A DNA stretch of 64,000 nt from Acanthosepion esculentum (Eukaryota > Mollusca > Cephalopoda > Sepiida > Sepiidae): positions 50,912,455 through 50,976,454 of the forward strand of contig OZ038517.1 in assembly GCA_964036315.1 (NCBI GenBank). The letters run 5' to 3'. This document shows positions 36,301 through 47,884 of the stretch, in pieces (the stretch's first letter is position 1; every line of letters starts with the position of its first letter). The notes beneath the pieces were generated by a model. It was not told the origin of the DNA. It saw only the letters and a list, made by a program, of their open reading frames with translations, and ran no database searches. The position numbers and the translations under genes are program-made.

Positions 36301-36605
36301 CATTATCAGCAATGCATTTTAGGCAAAAAAAATTATTACCAGCAATACATTATTAGCAATGCATTTTAGGCAAAAAAAATTATTACCAGCAATACATTAT
36401 TAGCAATGCCATTTTAGGCAAAAAAAATTATTACCAGCAATACTTTTTTTTTTTAAATATTATCACAAATGGATTTTTTAATGAAAAAATATTACTAGCA
36501 ATATATGTTTGAAAAAAATTTTACCAGCAATAAAAATTTTGTTGGCATTAAATAACCCATTGAGGTTGATATACCATAAAACAAAGCAAAGCAAAGCAAA
36601 CCCCA
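33335..36605 (+). repeat. Insertion 2a: SINE with giant internal VNTR (SVA-like)
   Basis: Starts CACCTGTTAGGGTCCCAGCT and GTTAACCCCCAAACTGGGGT, as in the ordinary SINE at 49021-49366 (inverted there). It ends TTGGCATTAAATAACCCATT, GAGGTTGATATACC and a tail of AAAGC repeats. Between these ends lies the VNTR 33430-36445. Ordinary family members are about 350-450 bp. Confidence 0.8.
33430..36445 (+). repeat. 46-47-bp VNTR, about 65 units
   Basis: Unit approximates ATTACCAGCAATACATTATT + AGCAATGCATTTTAGGC + A-run. Variants shuffle through the array: TTATCAGC for TTATTAGC, GCAATGCC for GCAATGC, GATTACC or AATAAGTTATTACC, and ACAAGC. The pattern is a mosaic, as from unequal exchange. Short frames inside are artefacts. 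Confidence 0.95.
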
Positions 36606-37254
36606 GACCACATTCTGTCACCCACTTGCTTAAGCCTGCCAGGTATGTCATGTGTTGTTTTCTCTTGCCTCTCTTTCACTCTATTCGACCTGTCAGTATC
36701 AGATTCTCCAGGCCCTCCTTCCTCATTATGTGTCCCAGAAACTTCAGCTACCTCTTCCTGATGTTAAGTATACACCTCCTCCTTGTTTGCATTCTCTCTG
36801 TGACCTCATCGTTGCTCACACACTCAGTCCATGATATCCTTAGCATCCTTCTGTAAAACCACATCTCTGTCACCTTGAGTCTCTTCTTCATCTTTGAGGA
36901 AATCATCCAACATTCGCTGCCGTAAAGAAGGACAGATGTCACGTAACAGCTCAGTATTCTTTTCTTTGTTACCAAAGAAATCCTCCTGTCTCGCAATACT
37001 CTGCCCATCTTTTGGAATGCGTCTTTGGCCATCCCAATACGCCTACGGATCTCTGTGTTGCATTTACCGTCCTCTGTCAAAAATGCTTACCAGATATTTA
37101 AACTTCCACGTCTGCTTGATTCTAGTGTTCTGACCTGTAATTCGCATTTCGGGCTCATCCTCTTACTGATGACCATGCATTCTGTCTTCTTGTAGTTTAT
37201 GCTTAGTCCCCTCTTCTCACTCTTCGTTGCTACCTTCTGTAGGAGATTTTACAC
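36606..37254 (-). mobile_element. Insertion 2b: non-LTR retrotransposon RT C-terminal fragment
   Basis: Minus strand: KRGLSINYKKTECMVISKRM (37225-37165), then FLTEDGKCNTEIRRRIGMAK, VTKKRILSCYVTSVLLYGSE and MWFYRRMLRISWTE (37090-36780), then LGHIMRKEGLENLILTGRI. This is the C-terminal thumb/connection of a LINE RT of the RTE/CR1-related group. It is 5' truncated, with a frameshift near 37085. It directly abuts the SINE tail, so the two may have inserted together. Confidence 0.75.
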
Positions 37255-37714
37255 CTTCAGAATTAAAAAATAAATAGAAGCCATCACCTCACCAACAGAT
37301 GGTGCCTGCTTGAACTTCTTCAGTGTTGGAGAACCAAAGTTTTTTCCACTGTTTGGTTTGAAACTTTGATTCAGGTTCGACGTGGAGAATGCAGGTTTCA
37401 TCTTGAGTTACTAATCTGCAGTGGAAATTCTAAGGCTCAACCTGGAAGTGAGTCAGAAGAGCCCTGGAAATATCAACCCTTTTCAGCTTCTGCTCTGGTA
37501 TCAACATTCTTGGGACCCACCTTGCAGACAGCTTGCTCATCTCCGAGATCTCAGCTAAAACAGTAGGGACTGAACAAGAACTAATGAATATGGACGTAGC
37601 TATCTGCTAGACAGTAAGACATCTATCATTCAAAACCATATGGTAAATGGCATCAACTTGTTTATCAGTGGTTGAGGTTTTTGGACAACTTGACCGAGGG
37701 TCATCATCTGTGCT

Positions 37715-38358
37715 TTCTCACTCAGTTATGTGCCATACGTGATGCATGCTTAGGTGATCATGTATCGTTCGACACATGACTGATGAGGCAGATTTTTTCT
37801 CGCAGTAAGTTGCCATTTCTTTCTGCGGTAGACCAATTACCATCCAAGGCTATAGAACCTAGTCTGTCCTGCTATTTACCTATATCTAGGAGGAGAAGAA
37901 GAGGATTCATACCTTTCCCAAGGGTATTAGCACGTAAGTGAATATAATGGATTCGACTGGAATTCGAACTCGGCTCTCCGATTCCTCACACTGAGCCGCT
38001 ATCCATTACTCCACCGTGCAAAAAGGATAGTAAGCCATAAAACAATAAAAATAAATAAAAATCCACAATGCGCTGCTTGTTTTCTGTAATTTTCTTAGGC
38101 GATCATGTATCTTTCGATACATGACTGACGAGGCAGATTTTTTCCTGTAGTAGGTTGCCATTTCTTTTTTCGGTAGACCAGTTGCCATCCAAGGCTATAG
38201 AACCTGGTCTGTCCTCCTATTTGCCCATAGTTGGAGGGAGAAGAAGAGGATTCATACATTTCCCAAGGGTATTAGCACGTAAGTGAATGTAATGGATTCA
38301 ACTTGAATTTGAACTTGGCTCTCCAATTCCTCAATCTGAGCCGCTATCCATTACTCCA
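37715..38358 (-). repeat. Insertion 3: tRNA-headed SINE, 350-bp unit x 2
   Basis: A short duplication CTGTGCT (37708-37714 and 38359-38365) flanks the block. On the minus strand each unit has GGAGTAATGGATAGCGGCTC and GAGTTCGAATTCC (or degraded), then CCATTATATTCACTTACGTG, CCCTTGGGAAAGGTATGAAT, and a 3' part with AAATGGCAACTTACTG and TCTGCCTCATCAGTCATG. Matching positions in the two units are 350 bp apart. Confidence 0.75.
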
Positions 38359-38705
38359 CTGTGCTGTCTACCCCACTTGAATTACACAGCCCACTTCTTC
38401 ACAGGAGTATAGGATAGGAAGTCCTCAGTAAGTATCAGTACTGTGTCCTCATGGATTTCCTTGGGTGTCATACCTTTCTTTTGCAGCTACTTTATGACTG
38501 CTTGAGCCTCTGTCTTGTCCATTTTTAGATTTTTCACACACCTCTCACTTTTGCATGGGCCTCACCTGTGCCGAAATTAAAACAGGAATCTGAATTAGTG
38601 TTTCTAGTTTTATAAGATGTCATCGTGTGTTGCCACGAGAAAAATGTTCTGCTATGGCTCTTCTTTCTGGGTGAGGCTTAGAACTTTTTGAACAATGTAG
38701 TCGGT

Positions 38706-39479
38706 GACATAATAAAAACTGCCAATGACAAATCAATTCTTGATTGGCAGTCTATGTGTTAAGAAAATTAGAATGTTACTAACATGTTTTCTTTGAAAAA
38801 GAAACTGCCAAGATGAAGCTTAATGGTTATATAAAAACAAAAAAAAATATGAATAAAAATTGATTTGTAAATGATTTGAAAAAAAAAAGGCTCCACATTA
38901 ATGTTATAAGAAATAGGCTGAAATAAAACCAGATGATTTAAAAATTCCGTGGCAAAAATTTACAAAATGAGGCTCAGCTTTGATGGTGTTAAAAACCAGC
39001 CAAATTTAAATTGCAAACAGGTCCAATCTGATTGGATAGTGATTCTGGAGGTTTTACCCAATGAAGATAAAATAAGGAGTTGGTTTGTGATCTGATTGGA
39101 GCTACCTGTTAACTATATAAGAGGGGGGAAAATGTGACTGTAAAATCAGAAACCATTTCGGGCATGTAAAGCCTGATGCTGAGAAAAGATTAAACCACCC
39201 AGGCAATAAAGCTGTGATCTATGAAGAAAGGATTGACTGTCACAGACATGTAGGCGGGGGGTAGGTTCTAGGGTGAGAAGAGATTATTCAGATGAGAAAG
39301 CTGTAACTTGGGATGATGAAAGACTGCTGGTACGGACCAGAAAGGATTCAATGACATTCAGGTGAGAAGGCTGTGACCTGGGACGATACAGGACTGTCGC
39401 TTCTGCCACTAGTAACACTATTGCTGCAGAAGAAGAACCCCTAGAAAAACCTATGAGAACTATCTTTACAAAGAATGCT
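38706..39479. other. Intergenic, nothing recognised
   Basis: No coding or named repeat signal. GACCTGGGAYGAT-type phrases recur at 39310 and 39378. Confidence 0.4.
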
Positions 39480-40690
39480 TTTTTGTAAAGCAGATATTTA
39501 TTGTATTCAAATAATTTTACTATAAGGAATGATATAAGAAATAATTTTATTATTAGGAATGCATTGGAAAGGATTTTATTAAGAATACAGTGAACATGAT
39601 TTTATTATGAGGAATGCACTGGAAATAATTTTACTATTAGGAATTCATTGGAAATGACATTACTGTTAGGAATGCATTGGAAAGGATTTTATTATTAGGA
39701 ATGTATTGGAAATGATTTTATTAAGAATACAGTGAACATGTTTTTATTATGAGAACTGCACTGGAAATAATTTTACTATTAGGAATTCATTGGAAATGAA
39801 ATTACTGTTAGGAATGCATTGGAAATGATTTTATTATTAGGAATGCATTTGATTTTACTGTAGAATACATTGGAAATGATTTTACTATTAGGAATGCATT
39901 GGAAAGGATTTTACTATTAGGAATGCATTGGAAATGATTTTATTATTAGGAATGCATTGGAAATGATTTTATTATTAGGAATGCATTGGAAATGATTTTA
40001 TTATTAGGAATGCATTGGAAATGATTTTACTATTAGGAATACATTGGAAATGATTTTATTATTAGGAATGTATTGAAAATGATTTTATTATTAGGAATGC
40101 ATTGGAAAGGATTTTATTAAGAATACAGTGAACATGATTTTATTATGAGGAATACACTGGAAATAATTTTACTATTAGGAATTCATTGGAAATGACATTA
40201 CTGTTAGGAATGCATCGGAAATGATTTTATTATTAGGAATGTATTGGAAATGATTTTATTCTTAGGAATGCGTTGAAAATGATTTTATTATTAGGAATGC
40301 ATTGGAAAGGATTTTATTATTAGGAATGTATTGGAAATGATTTTATTAAGAATACAGTGAACATGTTTTTATTATGAGAACTGCACTGGAAATAATTTTA
40401 CTATTAGGAATTCATTGGAAATGAAATTACTGTTAGGAATGCATTGGAAATGATTTTATTATTAGGAATGCATTTGATTTTACTGTAGAATACATTGGAA
40501 ATGATTTTACTATTAGGAATGCATTGGAAAGGATTTTACTATTAGGAATTCATTGGAAATGATTTTATTATTAGGAATGCATTGGAAATGATTTTATTAT
40601 TAGGAATGCATTGGAAATGATTTTATTATTAGGAATGCATTGGAAATGATTTTACTATTAGGAATACATTGGAAATGATTTTACTATTAT
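39480..40690. repeat. 29-bp minisatellite with higher-order duplication
   Basis: Unit about GGAATGCATTGGAAATGATT + TTATTATTA, about 40 copies. A variant block beginning AAGAATACAGTGAACATG occurs four times (39581, 39723, 40119, 40348). The last pair is 625 bp from its counterpart and flanked by identical neighbours, which implies a segmental duplication inside the array. Confidence 0.95.
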
Positions 40691-41330
40691 GGTCACATAA
40701 TAAATATTTTATAATTAAGATGAATGAAGTGATAATAAATACAAATTTACTTATACAACATTGTACAGCAAACTGATATAATGTACTGAATATAGAGCTA
40801 ATTTTTAATTTATTTTAGAATTTTTACTGTTCAGTACACTATTGTATTGTATAAATATTTAGAAATAAATTTGAAACATTACAAATGATGACAAAGTGAT
40901 ATTAAATCTATCAGAGCGTGGTTGACACAAGCCAGTTCTCACGTAGTATGCCTGAAATAGTGGTCATGTATGACTTCTCACTTAACGACTAGTTTAGTGA
41001 CTGGGTACATTGAAATGGAACATGGTTGTTAAATGAGGAGTGGTTGTAGTGAATAAAAAAAAATCATTTAAAAATCAAATACTGATTGCAGGAGATATTT
41101 ATTTCTGTCTGGGTCAAGATAACTTTGTTAATTAAAATTTTCACAGAAATAACCCACGACAAACTGATTGGACTTTCGATTCTTTTTGGCAAAATCGTAT
41201 TAAAAAGAAAGAAAAGAGTTTATGGCAATGCCACAAGCGAAAGCTGGAGAAAAGCCAAAGATTTTCTTTGAGACATCTGAGGAAATACTTTCCGACAAAT
41301 TACTAATTTGTTCTCAAGGAATTTACTAGA
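40691..41330. other. Intergenic, nothing recognised
   Basis: AT-rich. A 61-codon plus frame at 41086-41271 resembles nothing I know. Confidence 0.4.
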
Positions 41331-42640
41331 TTGATTTCCATTATTTATTTATTATTGCTGAAGAGGACCAATGACTGTCAATGGGACCAGGCTGCTGCTA
41401 AAACTCATGCCATGAAGATATTGAGCCCACAACAACCACCTTTTTCTTCCTGCTCTTATTGCCTTGGCAGAGTGTTGGAACGTCCTCCGGTGCCAGATTC
41501 ATCTGCTAGAGGTCCTAGAAGACAATATTCTTCCAGCAGATACATGGTCTGCTGCAAGGTCATCTCCAGTCTGCAGATGGTGAGTAAAACTGATAGATGA
41601 CTCTGGTAGGGTGTGGTCATCAGGTTGGTACAGGATGTGACTGAGCCAGATAACACAGTACTGAGTGAAGATGCAGAGTACATTTGGCTGGGACCAGGCA
41701 CAGGGTGGATTCAATTTCAAGCCTTTTTCACACAAAGCATTAAGCCAAGTGTGAAAAGGTTTGACTGGAATGTGAAAGACGCCACAATTCAAGTTGTCCT
41801 CAAGCAATTTACTAGATCCACCATTAAACATAGCATAACTGGCGGAAATGGCTTACAGGACAGCAGTATTGTAGATTCGTAACTTGGTGGTCTCCAGAGG
41901 CCTCTCATGACCTGCAATCAAACCATGTCTTCTACTGGTCACCATGAGGAAGTTGCCGGTGTTGGAAACATCTCAGCCCAGATATACAAAAAAAATGTGA
42001 CGAACTTGATGGAGTCACTGCCAATGATGATGGGTGATGGATTGAGGCCATTCTCAACCTGCATCAGCTTGGTTTTTTGGCCAGTTGATGCATAGCCCAA
42101 GCCTCGTTGCCTTAGCCCAAGCCTCGTTGCCTTAGCCCAAATCTCGTTGCCTACTCATTGGACACGTGGAGGTAACATGGCTAATCCTTATCTGAGTATA
42201 AAGTAAGACTTTGCCACATTTTGGGCTGTTTCTTTTGCTGGCAATCATCCATTCCGTCTTCTGAGAGTTAATAGTTATTCCTTTCTTCCTGCTTTCTATT
42301 ACTACCATTTTGGTAGCTAACTCTAGTGGAGTGGTCATCAGGTTGGCGCTGGATGTGACTAAGCCGCAAAGATGGCACTGGCTGATGGTGCAGAGGATAC
42401 TTGGCTGGGACCATCCACAGGATGAACTTGATTTCATGCCTTTTCACACAAAGCATTAAGCCCCGTGCAAAAAGGTCTGACTGGAATGTGAAAGACGCCA
42501 CAATTCAAGTTGTCCTCAAGTAATTTACTAGATCCACTATTAAACATAGCATAACTGGTGGAAATGGCTTTCAAGATCAGAGGTAGATGACTGTCACAGG
42601 GTGGATTTGATTTCAAATCTTTTTACACAATTTAAGCCTG
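41331..42640 (-). mobile_element. Degraded LINE RT fragments, duplicated with about 715-bp offset
   Basis: Minus strand: KMVVIESRKKGITINSQKTE and MIASKRNSPKC (42330-42220) match the RT segment at 37.2 kb. A degenerate palm box reads YQPDDHTLP (41640-41610) and QRQPDDHS (42350-42320). GACTGGAATGTGAAAGACGC to ATAACTGG(C/T)GGAAATGGCT occurs at 41761-41851 and 42478-42568. Confidence 0.6.
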
Positions 42641-43989
42641 TTGAGAAAAGGATTGCCTGCAATATTAATGTCTCCATTATTTATGTTATTTGTGTGTGCT
42701 ACATGGTTGAGTAAAATTAAGTAGTCAGCTTGCCAGAGAAAGCAAACTCACCAGAAGGGATGAAACAAGTCACAATGCTCTCTCTACGATATAGTGTGAT
42801 ACTATGTACACCCACATAAAAAGGGAAGGGGTGCTTTATCTTGGTTTCAAGTGTTTCTGTTTGGTGGACCTGCAGATGGTTTCTTATTTTTAAGCAGCAT
42901 TTACTTTAATGAAAGGGGAATGTAGCGTAAAGGAGTGGATGAGGGTTTTGGGAGATCAAGTAACAACAAAACTGGAAATAAGGTATGTCGGGTTACCGTT
43001 CTCCTAACTTTCGAAACCACCATTAGGGGATGCTCTCCGGACTATAAATAGTCAGAAATAAATTTTTTTATCACTCTCTTCTCACCTTATATGCTTATTC
43101 ATCAACATGTAACTTCTCACAGAGAATGCGTTCCCTTTGGTAAATGCATGAATAATACATACACACTGACGTACGTAAGCACATTGACTCATTACACGTA
43201 CTTTGGACGAAACTGTTTCTACATTCATTTGTTTCTCATATTATTGTCTATGTTGCTTGTATACCTATATAATGTTAATACATTATCTTTTGCTTGTATA
43301 TATATATATATATATTGGTTTTGTGATTTCTTTTTATTTATTTACATGGACTACATCCTGATTTATATTTGTTGTGGGCATTTCAGGAGACACATGTTTT
43401 ATCTCCCAACGCATACACCAGCCCAACAGGTATATCCAGGTGCTTGTTTACATTAACAGTGATGCTTATGATCAGGAGAGAGCTTGTCCACCCTCAGTGA
43501 TTGATGGATATGTCCATCATTTGGTTCTGGTGCTGTTCATTCATACTGCTAGCCCCCACATTGGGATGTGTCGATGGGTGAGGAGTTACCAGGGAGAAAA
43601 GTTGTGCTGTTAGGCCAACACACCAAGTTGTCCAAAAAGGATGTCTTTTCCATTCAAAAACGCTATTATTTTAACTACCCCGGCAATGTTTACTGTTTTA
43701 AAAGGCAATCATTGGAATTTTAATAAAACCTAAACATGAAAGTGAACTTACACAATTTCTTCGTTCTTGAGAAAATACAACAAAAATAATAAACACTATT
43801 TATTTATTAGATTTTTTATTGAAATGATTGGCAAAACATTGGTAAGTAAAGAACATTTTCATGTGAATTTTCTGAGCGTGTGTATATGCACACACACGCA
43901 CACACACACACACACACATATACATATATATATATATATATATATGTTGTGTAAAAAGAAAGAACAGTAAGATAAATAATTTGGTGTTC
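42641..43989. other. Intergenic; two microsatellites
   Basis: (TA)n near 43298-43315 and (CA)n-(TA)n at 43888-43946. No supported gene. Confidence 0.5.
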
Positions 43990-44455
43990 TTATTGATATT
44001 TTTATTTTTACAAAACAGTGCTCAATGTAAATTTACAGAGCATAAATATTATAAATTAACTGATTTAAAATATGCTTTCTTCACTACACAGGAATTACCA
44101 TGTTTCAAAAACTGAAGATAAAAACTTCAAATTTAAATATATAATTAAATTAAAAGCATTAGTTCTGTTTCATCTTCAAGCAAATTTTGGAATGAAACCA
44201 TAATTTAATTAATTAGTTAATTTATAATATTTATGCTCTGTAAAGTTACATTGAGCTCTGTTTTGTAAAAATAAAAATATCAATAAGAAGACTGGATTAT
44301 ATATCTTACTGTTCGCTTGAAGATAAAACAGAACTAATGTTTTTAATTTAAGTATATAATTAAATTTGAAGTTTTTAGCTTCAGTTTTTGAAACATGGTA
44401 ATTCCTGTGTAGCAAAGAAACCCTATTTTAAATCAGTTAATTTATAATATACATA
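43990..44455. repeat. Nested long inverted repeats
   Basis: 44005-44068 (TTTTTACAAAACAGTGCTCA ...) is the inverse of 44208-44275. 44085-44187 (CAGGAATTACCATGTTTCAA ...) is the inverse of 44310-44410. 44050-44075 is also the inverse of 44420-44448. The ends carry GATATTTTTATTTTTACAAA and its complement. Confidence 0.8.
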
Positions 44456-44489
44456 TATATATATGTTTATACATATATAAATGTTTATA

Positions 44490-44720
44490 TAATTTATTCG
44501 GAAATTATAACAAATATGTTATTAAAATCACTACAAAAATAGCCATTTTGTTTCAACACTTCTGGTGTCTTATCAAGTGATGGTGTTGAATGTAGAATAA
44601 ATAGTTTTAAAAGGTTCAAATTGACCAAACACTCCTTGATAAGGGAAAGATTGTTACATAAGCTGCAATGACCAATCAAAATACAAGTATATGAGAATTC
44701 AAAAAACTTGACAACAAACC
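44490..44720. repeat. Dispersed repeat (GTTTCAACACTTCTGGTGTC family)
   Basis: Third copy of the family at 3.1 and 29.4 kb, with the same ATAACAAATATGTTATTAAA-like core. Confidence 0.7.
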
Positions 44721-44979
44721 TTGGTTATAATAATTAATGCCTTAATGTTAGGGTTAGAATAAAATAGAAATCATTCTAACTAATTAATATTTAATATTAA
44801 ATTTTACTATTAAAAATCACCAATTTTAAATTTTAAATTTAATCTGTATTAAGTTTAAAATTTTATAAAATTATTTAGACAAGAAACTGAGAAAAAATAC
44901 ATATATTTTGTTATTTATTTTGTTTTAATTGAAAGGCCAAAATCTCAGAATAAGCTTTAATCTAATGGGGATGTAAAGC

Positions 44980-45637
44980 TATGCTTATATATATATATAT
45001 ATATATATATATGTTTATGTATGCATATATATGTTTATATATATATATATATGTTTATGTATGCATATATATGTTTATATATATATATGTTTATGTATGC
45101 ATATATATGTTTATATATATATATATATGTTTATGTATGCATATATGTTTATATATATATATATATATGTTTATGTATGCATATATGTTTATATATATAT
45201 ATATATGTTTATGTATGCATATATATGTTTATATATATATATATATGTTTATGTATGCATATATATGTTTATATATATATATATATGTTTATGTATGCAT
45301 ATATATGTTTATATATATATATGTTTATGTATGCATATATATGTTTATATATATATATGTTTATGTATGCATATATATGTTTATATATATATATATATAT
45401 GTTTATGTATGCATATATATGTTTATATATATATATGTTTATGTATGCATATATATGTTTATATATATATATATATATATATATGTTTATGTATGCATAT
45501 ATATGTTTATATATATATATATATATATATGTTTATGTATGCATATATATGTTTATATATATATATATATATATGTTTATGTATGCATATATATGTTTAT
45601 ATATATATATATATATGTTTATGTATGCATAGATATG

Positions 45638-45698
<61 letters not shown>
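44980..45698. repeat. Minisatellite TATGTTTATGTATGCATATA + (TA)n
   Basis: About 14 units of ATGTTTATGTATGCATATAT followed by ATGTTTAT and a TA block of varying length (unit about 40-58 bp), then a long pure (TA)n at 45640-45698. Confidence 0.95.
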
Positions 45699-45700
<2 letters not shown>

Positions 45701-46613
45701 GAAATGGACAAAGTCCAACAATTATTTTAAGACATTTTTATGTTTATACATTCTTTTTATAGATACAAATATTTAAGTAAATGCTCTGTTCATAATAAAC
45801 AGTATTAACAACATTTATTGGCCTGAATGTCCGAGAAATCTTCATAGAAAATATTCATCCTCTGGCAGGAATTGAACCTGCATCCTATACGGAACCGTCA
45901 CATAATCTGACGTGCCTTAACCGATTGAGCCATGGAGGATTGTTTGATTGGCAAAGTTGATTTTACTGCTTTTAAACTTCAATCTTCTATGAATCTCTCA
46001 CGTACATTCATATCTGCTCAAAGTATATCCAAATGTAAACAAATGACGTCATATCAGTGATCCTCCTTGGCTCGATCGGTTAAGGCATGTCAGGCTATAT
46101 GACCGTTCCGTGTAGGATACAGGTTTGATTCCTGTCAGAGGATGAATATTTTCTATGAAAATTTCTCGGACATTTAGGCCGGTAAATGTTATTAATACTG
46201 TTTATTATAAAACAGAGCATTTACTTAAATATTTGTATCTATAAAAAGAATGTATAAACATAAAAATGTCTTAAAATAATTGTCGGATTTGTCCATTTCA
46301 TAATGTGTGACACCATTTGTTTACATTTGGATACGCATCGAGCAGATATGAATGTACGTGAGAGAATCATTAAAGATTGTAGTTTAAAGACAGTAAAATC
46401 GACCTTGCTAACCGAACGCTCCACTGTGGCCCAATCAGTTAAAGGCACGTCTGTATAGGATACAGGTTTGATTCCTGTCAGAAGACGAATATTTTCTATG
46501 AAAATTTCTCGGACATTCAGGCCGGTAAATGTTATTAATACTGTTTATTATAAAACAGAGCATTTACTTAAATATTTGTATCTATAAAAAGAATGTATAA
46601 ACATAAAAATGTC

Positions 46614-46618
<5 letters not shown>
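45699..46618. repeat. tRNA-headed SINE copies in inverted and direct array
   Basis: 45699-45940 (minus) and 46062-46308 (plus) are inverted copies. Each has CTTGGCTCGATCGGTTAAGG (A box) and GGTTTGATTCCTG or GGTTCAATTCCTG (B box), then GAATATTTTCTATGAAAAT. A third copy, with a degraded head, is at 46425-46617 (plus). Flanking segments 45947-46040 and 46310-46405 (ACATTCATATCTGCTC) are also inverted copies. Confidence 0.8.
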
Positions 46619-46643
<25 letters not shown>

Positions 46644-46648
<5 letters not shown>

Positions 46649-46797
46649 TAACCCGGATATAAGCGAAACCCGGATATAAGAGATATTTTCTCTGGTCCCA
46701 AATTAGAGCCTGTGTTAATGTATATATAATAGACAAACCCGGATATAAGAGACTTCTTCTCCGGTCCCGACAACTCTCTTATATCCGGGTTATACTG
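46644..46797. mobile_element. Pogo/Tigger-like MITE, copy 2
   Basis: Ends (T)AGTGTAACCCGGATATAAG and its complement with ACTG, inside (TA)n. The interior shares CTCTGGTCCCAAATTAGAGC with the other copies. The first TIR base is mutated. Confidence 0.8.
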
Positions 46798-46938
46798 TAT
46801 ATATATATATATATGTTTATATATATGTTTGTGTGTGTGTGTGTGTGTGTGTGTAAGAATGACAATTGGGAAAAAATTTTAGTTTTTTGCCAATGTGTTT
46901 TGTCTTCTGACTTTTGCAAGGAAAAAATGAAATGGAAA

Positions 46939-47028
46939 TGTTTTTGCTGTTATAGTTACATTAAAAAATCCAAATTTAAAAATGAGAGACACTTTGGATT
47001 TTTTAATGTAACTATAACAATAAAAACA
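46939..47028. repeat. 36-bp-arm inverted repeat (hairpin)
   Basis: Arms 46939-46974 and 46993-47028 pair with two mismatches (inner 26 bp perfect: TAGTTACATTAAAAAATCC). 18-base loop. MITE or hairpin-RNA locus. Confidence 0.85.
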
Positions 47029-47689
47029 TTTTGGTTTCATTTAGGTGACTCTTGATTTGTTAAACAAATGGGAATAAAAGTATAGGACCCCTAAAGAATT
47101 GATTTATGAGACAGTTTTGATTCACATGTTTGCCATAGAAGAGGAAAAAATTTGACTGTAAAGCCAGAAAAGGGATATACCAGAAGGGTGTAAACAAAGC
47201 TGTACTGGAAAGAAAAAGTGTTTGATCATCTTGGCATGTAAAGGCAGAAAGGCTTGATTGTCTTGGTGTGTAAGTTCTGCAGAAAGATGAAGTTAATCAA
47301 TTTTTTTTCTGACAAAATGTTTTCCATTGCCGAATCAGCAGGATACATTATACAGGAAATACAAAAATAAATGTCTATAGATTTATCTCCCTTGTCTAGC
47401 ACGTTTCATCATTGTTGATGTGCAGTGAATCAATACTGTGTTACCTTCTGTCTGCAGCCTGGAATAAAATGCCGGGATGGAGTGGGCTGGTGGAGATGAA
47501 GAATAGAAGTTACTTGAAACACATGGCAGCTATCTGTACTGGTAAATTCCACGGCTACTGAAAGACTGTGGCAAGATGCCAGCTCAAAGTGAGGAGCAAG
47601 AAAAATCTATGAACCAAATCAGTTGAGCAATGCTTACAGTTTTCTGTTGAAGATTTAGTGAGCCATAAAATCCTGTATGTAGGGCAGAG
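47029..47689. other. Intergenic, nothing recognised
   Basis: No coding signal. Phrases such as GACTGTAAAGCCAGAAAAG resemble 39140 but no unit is definable. Confidence 0.4.
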
Positions 47690-47880
47690 GTTAGTTTCTT
47701 GTATTTTTTTTTCTTTTCGTTTTGACCCCAAAACAAGGTGATAACACCACTAGGATGCAAGGGGTTACTGGGAATGATATAGAATGAGAAGTCTTTTGTA
47801 GTTGACAGGGAAGCAAGAAATTGGAAGGGTGTTCCACAGGTGGTAAGTGCAAGAGGGCTTATGGCAACTTCACATTGAAA
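47690..47880 (-). mobile_element. LINE 3' tail, minus strand
   Basis: Reverse complement of the tail family (CATTCCCAGTAACCCCTTGC, ACCACCTGTGGAACACCC). Confidence 0.6.
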
Positions 47881-47884
47881 TACC

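Larger units (their letters stand above)
31899..38705 (-). mobile_element. One mariner element split into four pieces by nested insertions
   Basis: Left end TACGAGGGTCGTTCAAAAAA (about 31899). The right end, reverse complemented, reads ACATTGTTCAAAAAGTTCTA (about 38705). Minus-strand transposase pieces in order: EAQAVIKYLQKKGMTPKEIH (38520-38366); ESTDDDPRS, DRCLTV.QIATSIFIS, SARWVPRMLIPEQKLKRVDI and TQDET, the first catalytic Asp (37707-37255); ITGQCYASELRQLKEA, LLQDNMPVYTAEVAVDE (second Asp) and HPPYSPDIAPSDFFLFPKLK (third Asp, 33335-33019); final KCIDVEVDY (32013-31970). The pieces total about 1.3-1.4 kb, a normal mariner length. Stops and frameshifts show that it is inactive. Confidence 0.85.

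Noticed and set aside
33430..36445. Regular repeat array considered as CRISPR or centromeric satellite
   Set aside because: Units abut without unique spacers, and the array lies between the two ends of a recognisable SINE.
44981..45730. Long Tyr/Ile-repeat frames on the plus strand
   Set aside because: Translation of a (TA)n minisatellite. All three frames are open for the same reason.
45880..45940. Functional tRNA gene
   Set aside because: A and B boxes are good, but the block is fused to a SINE body present in three copies, and the acceptor stem does not pair.
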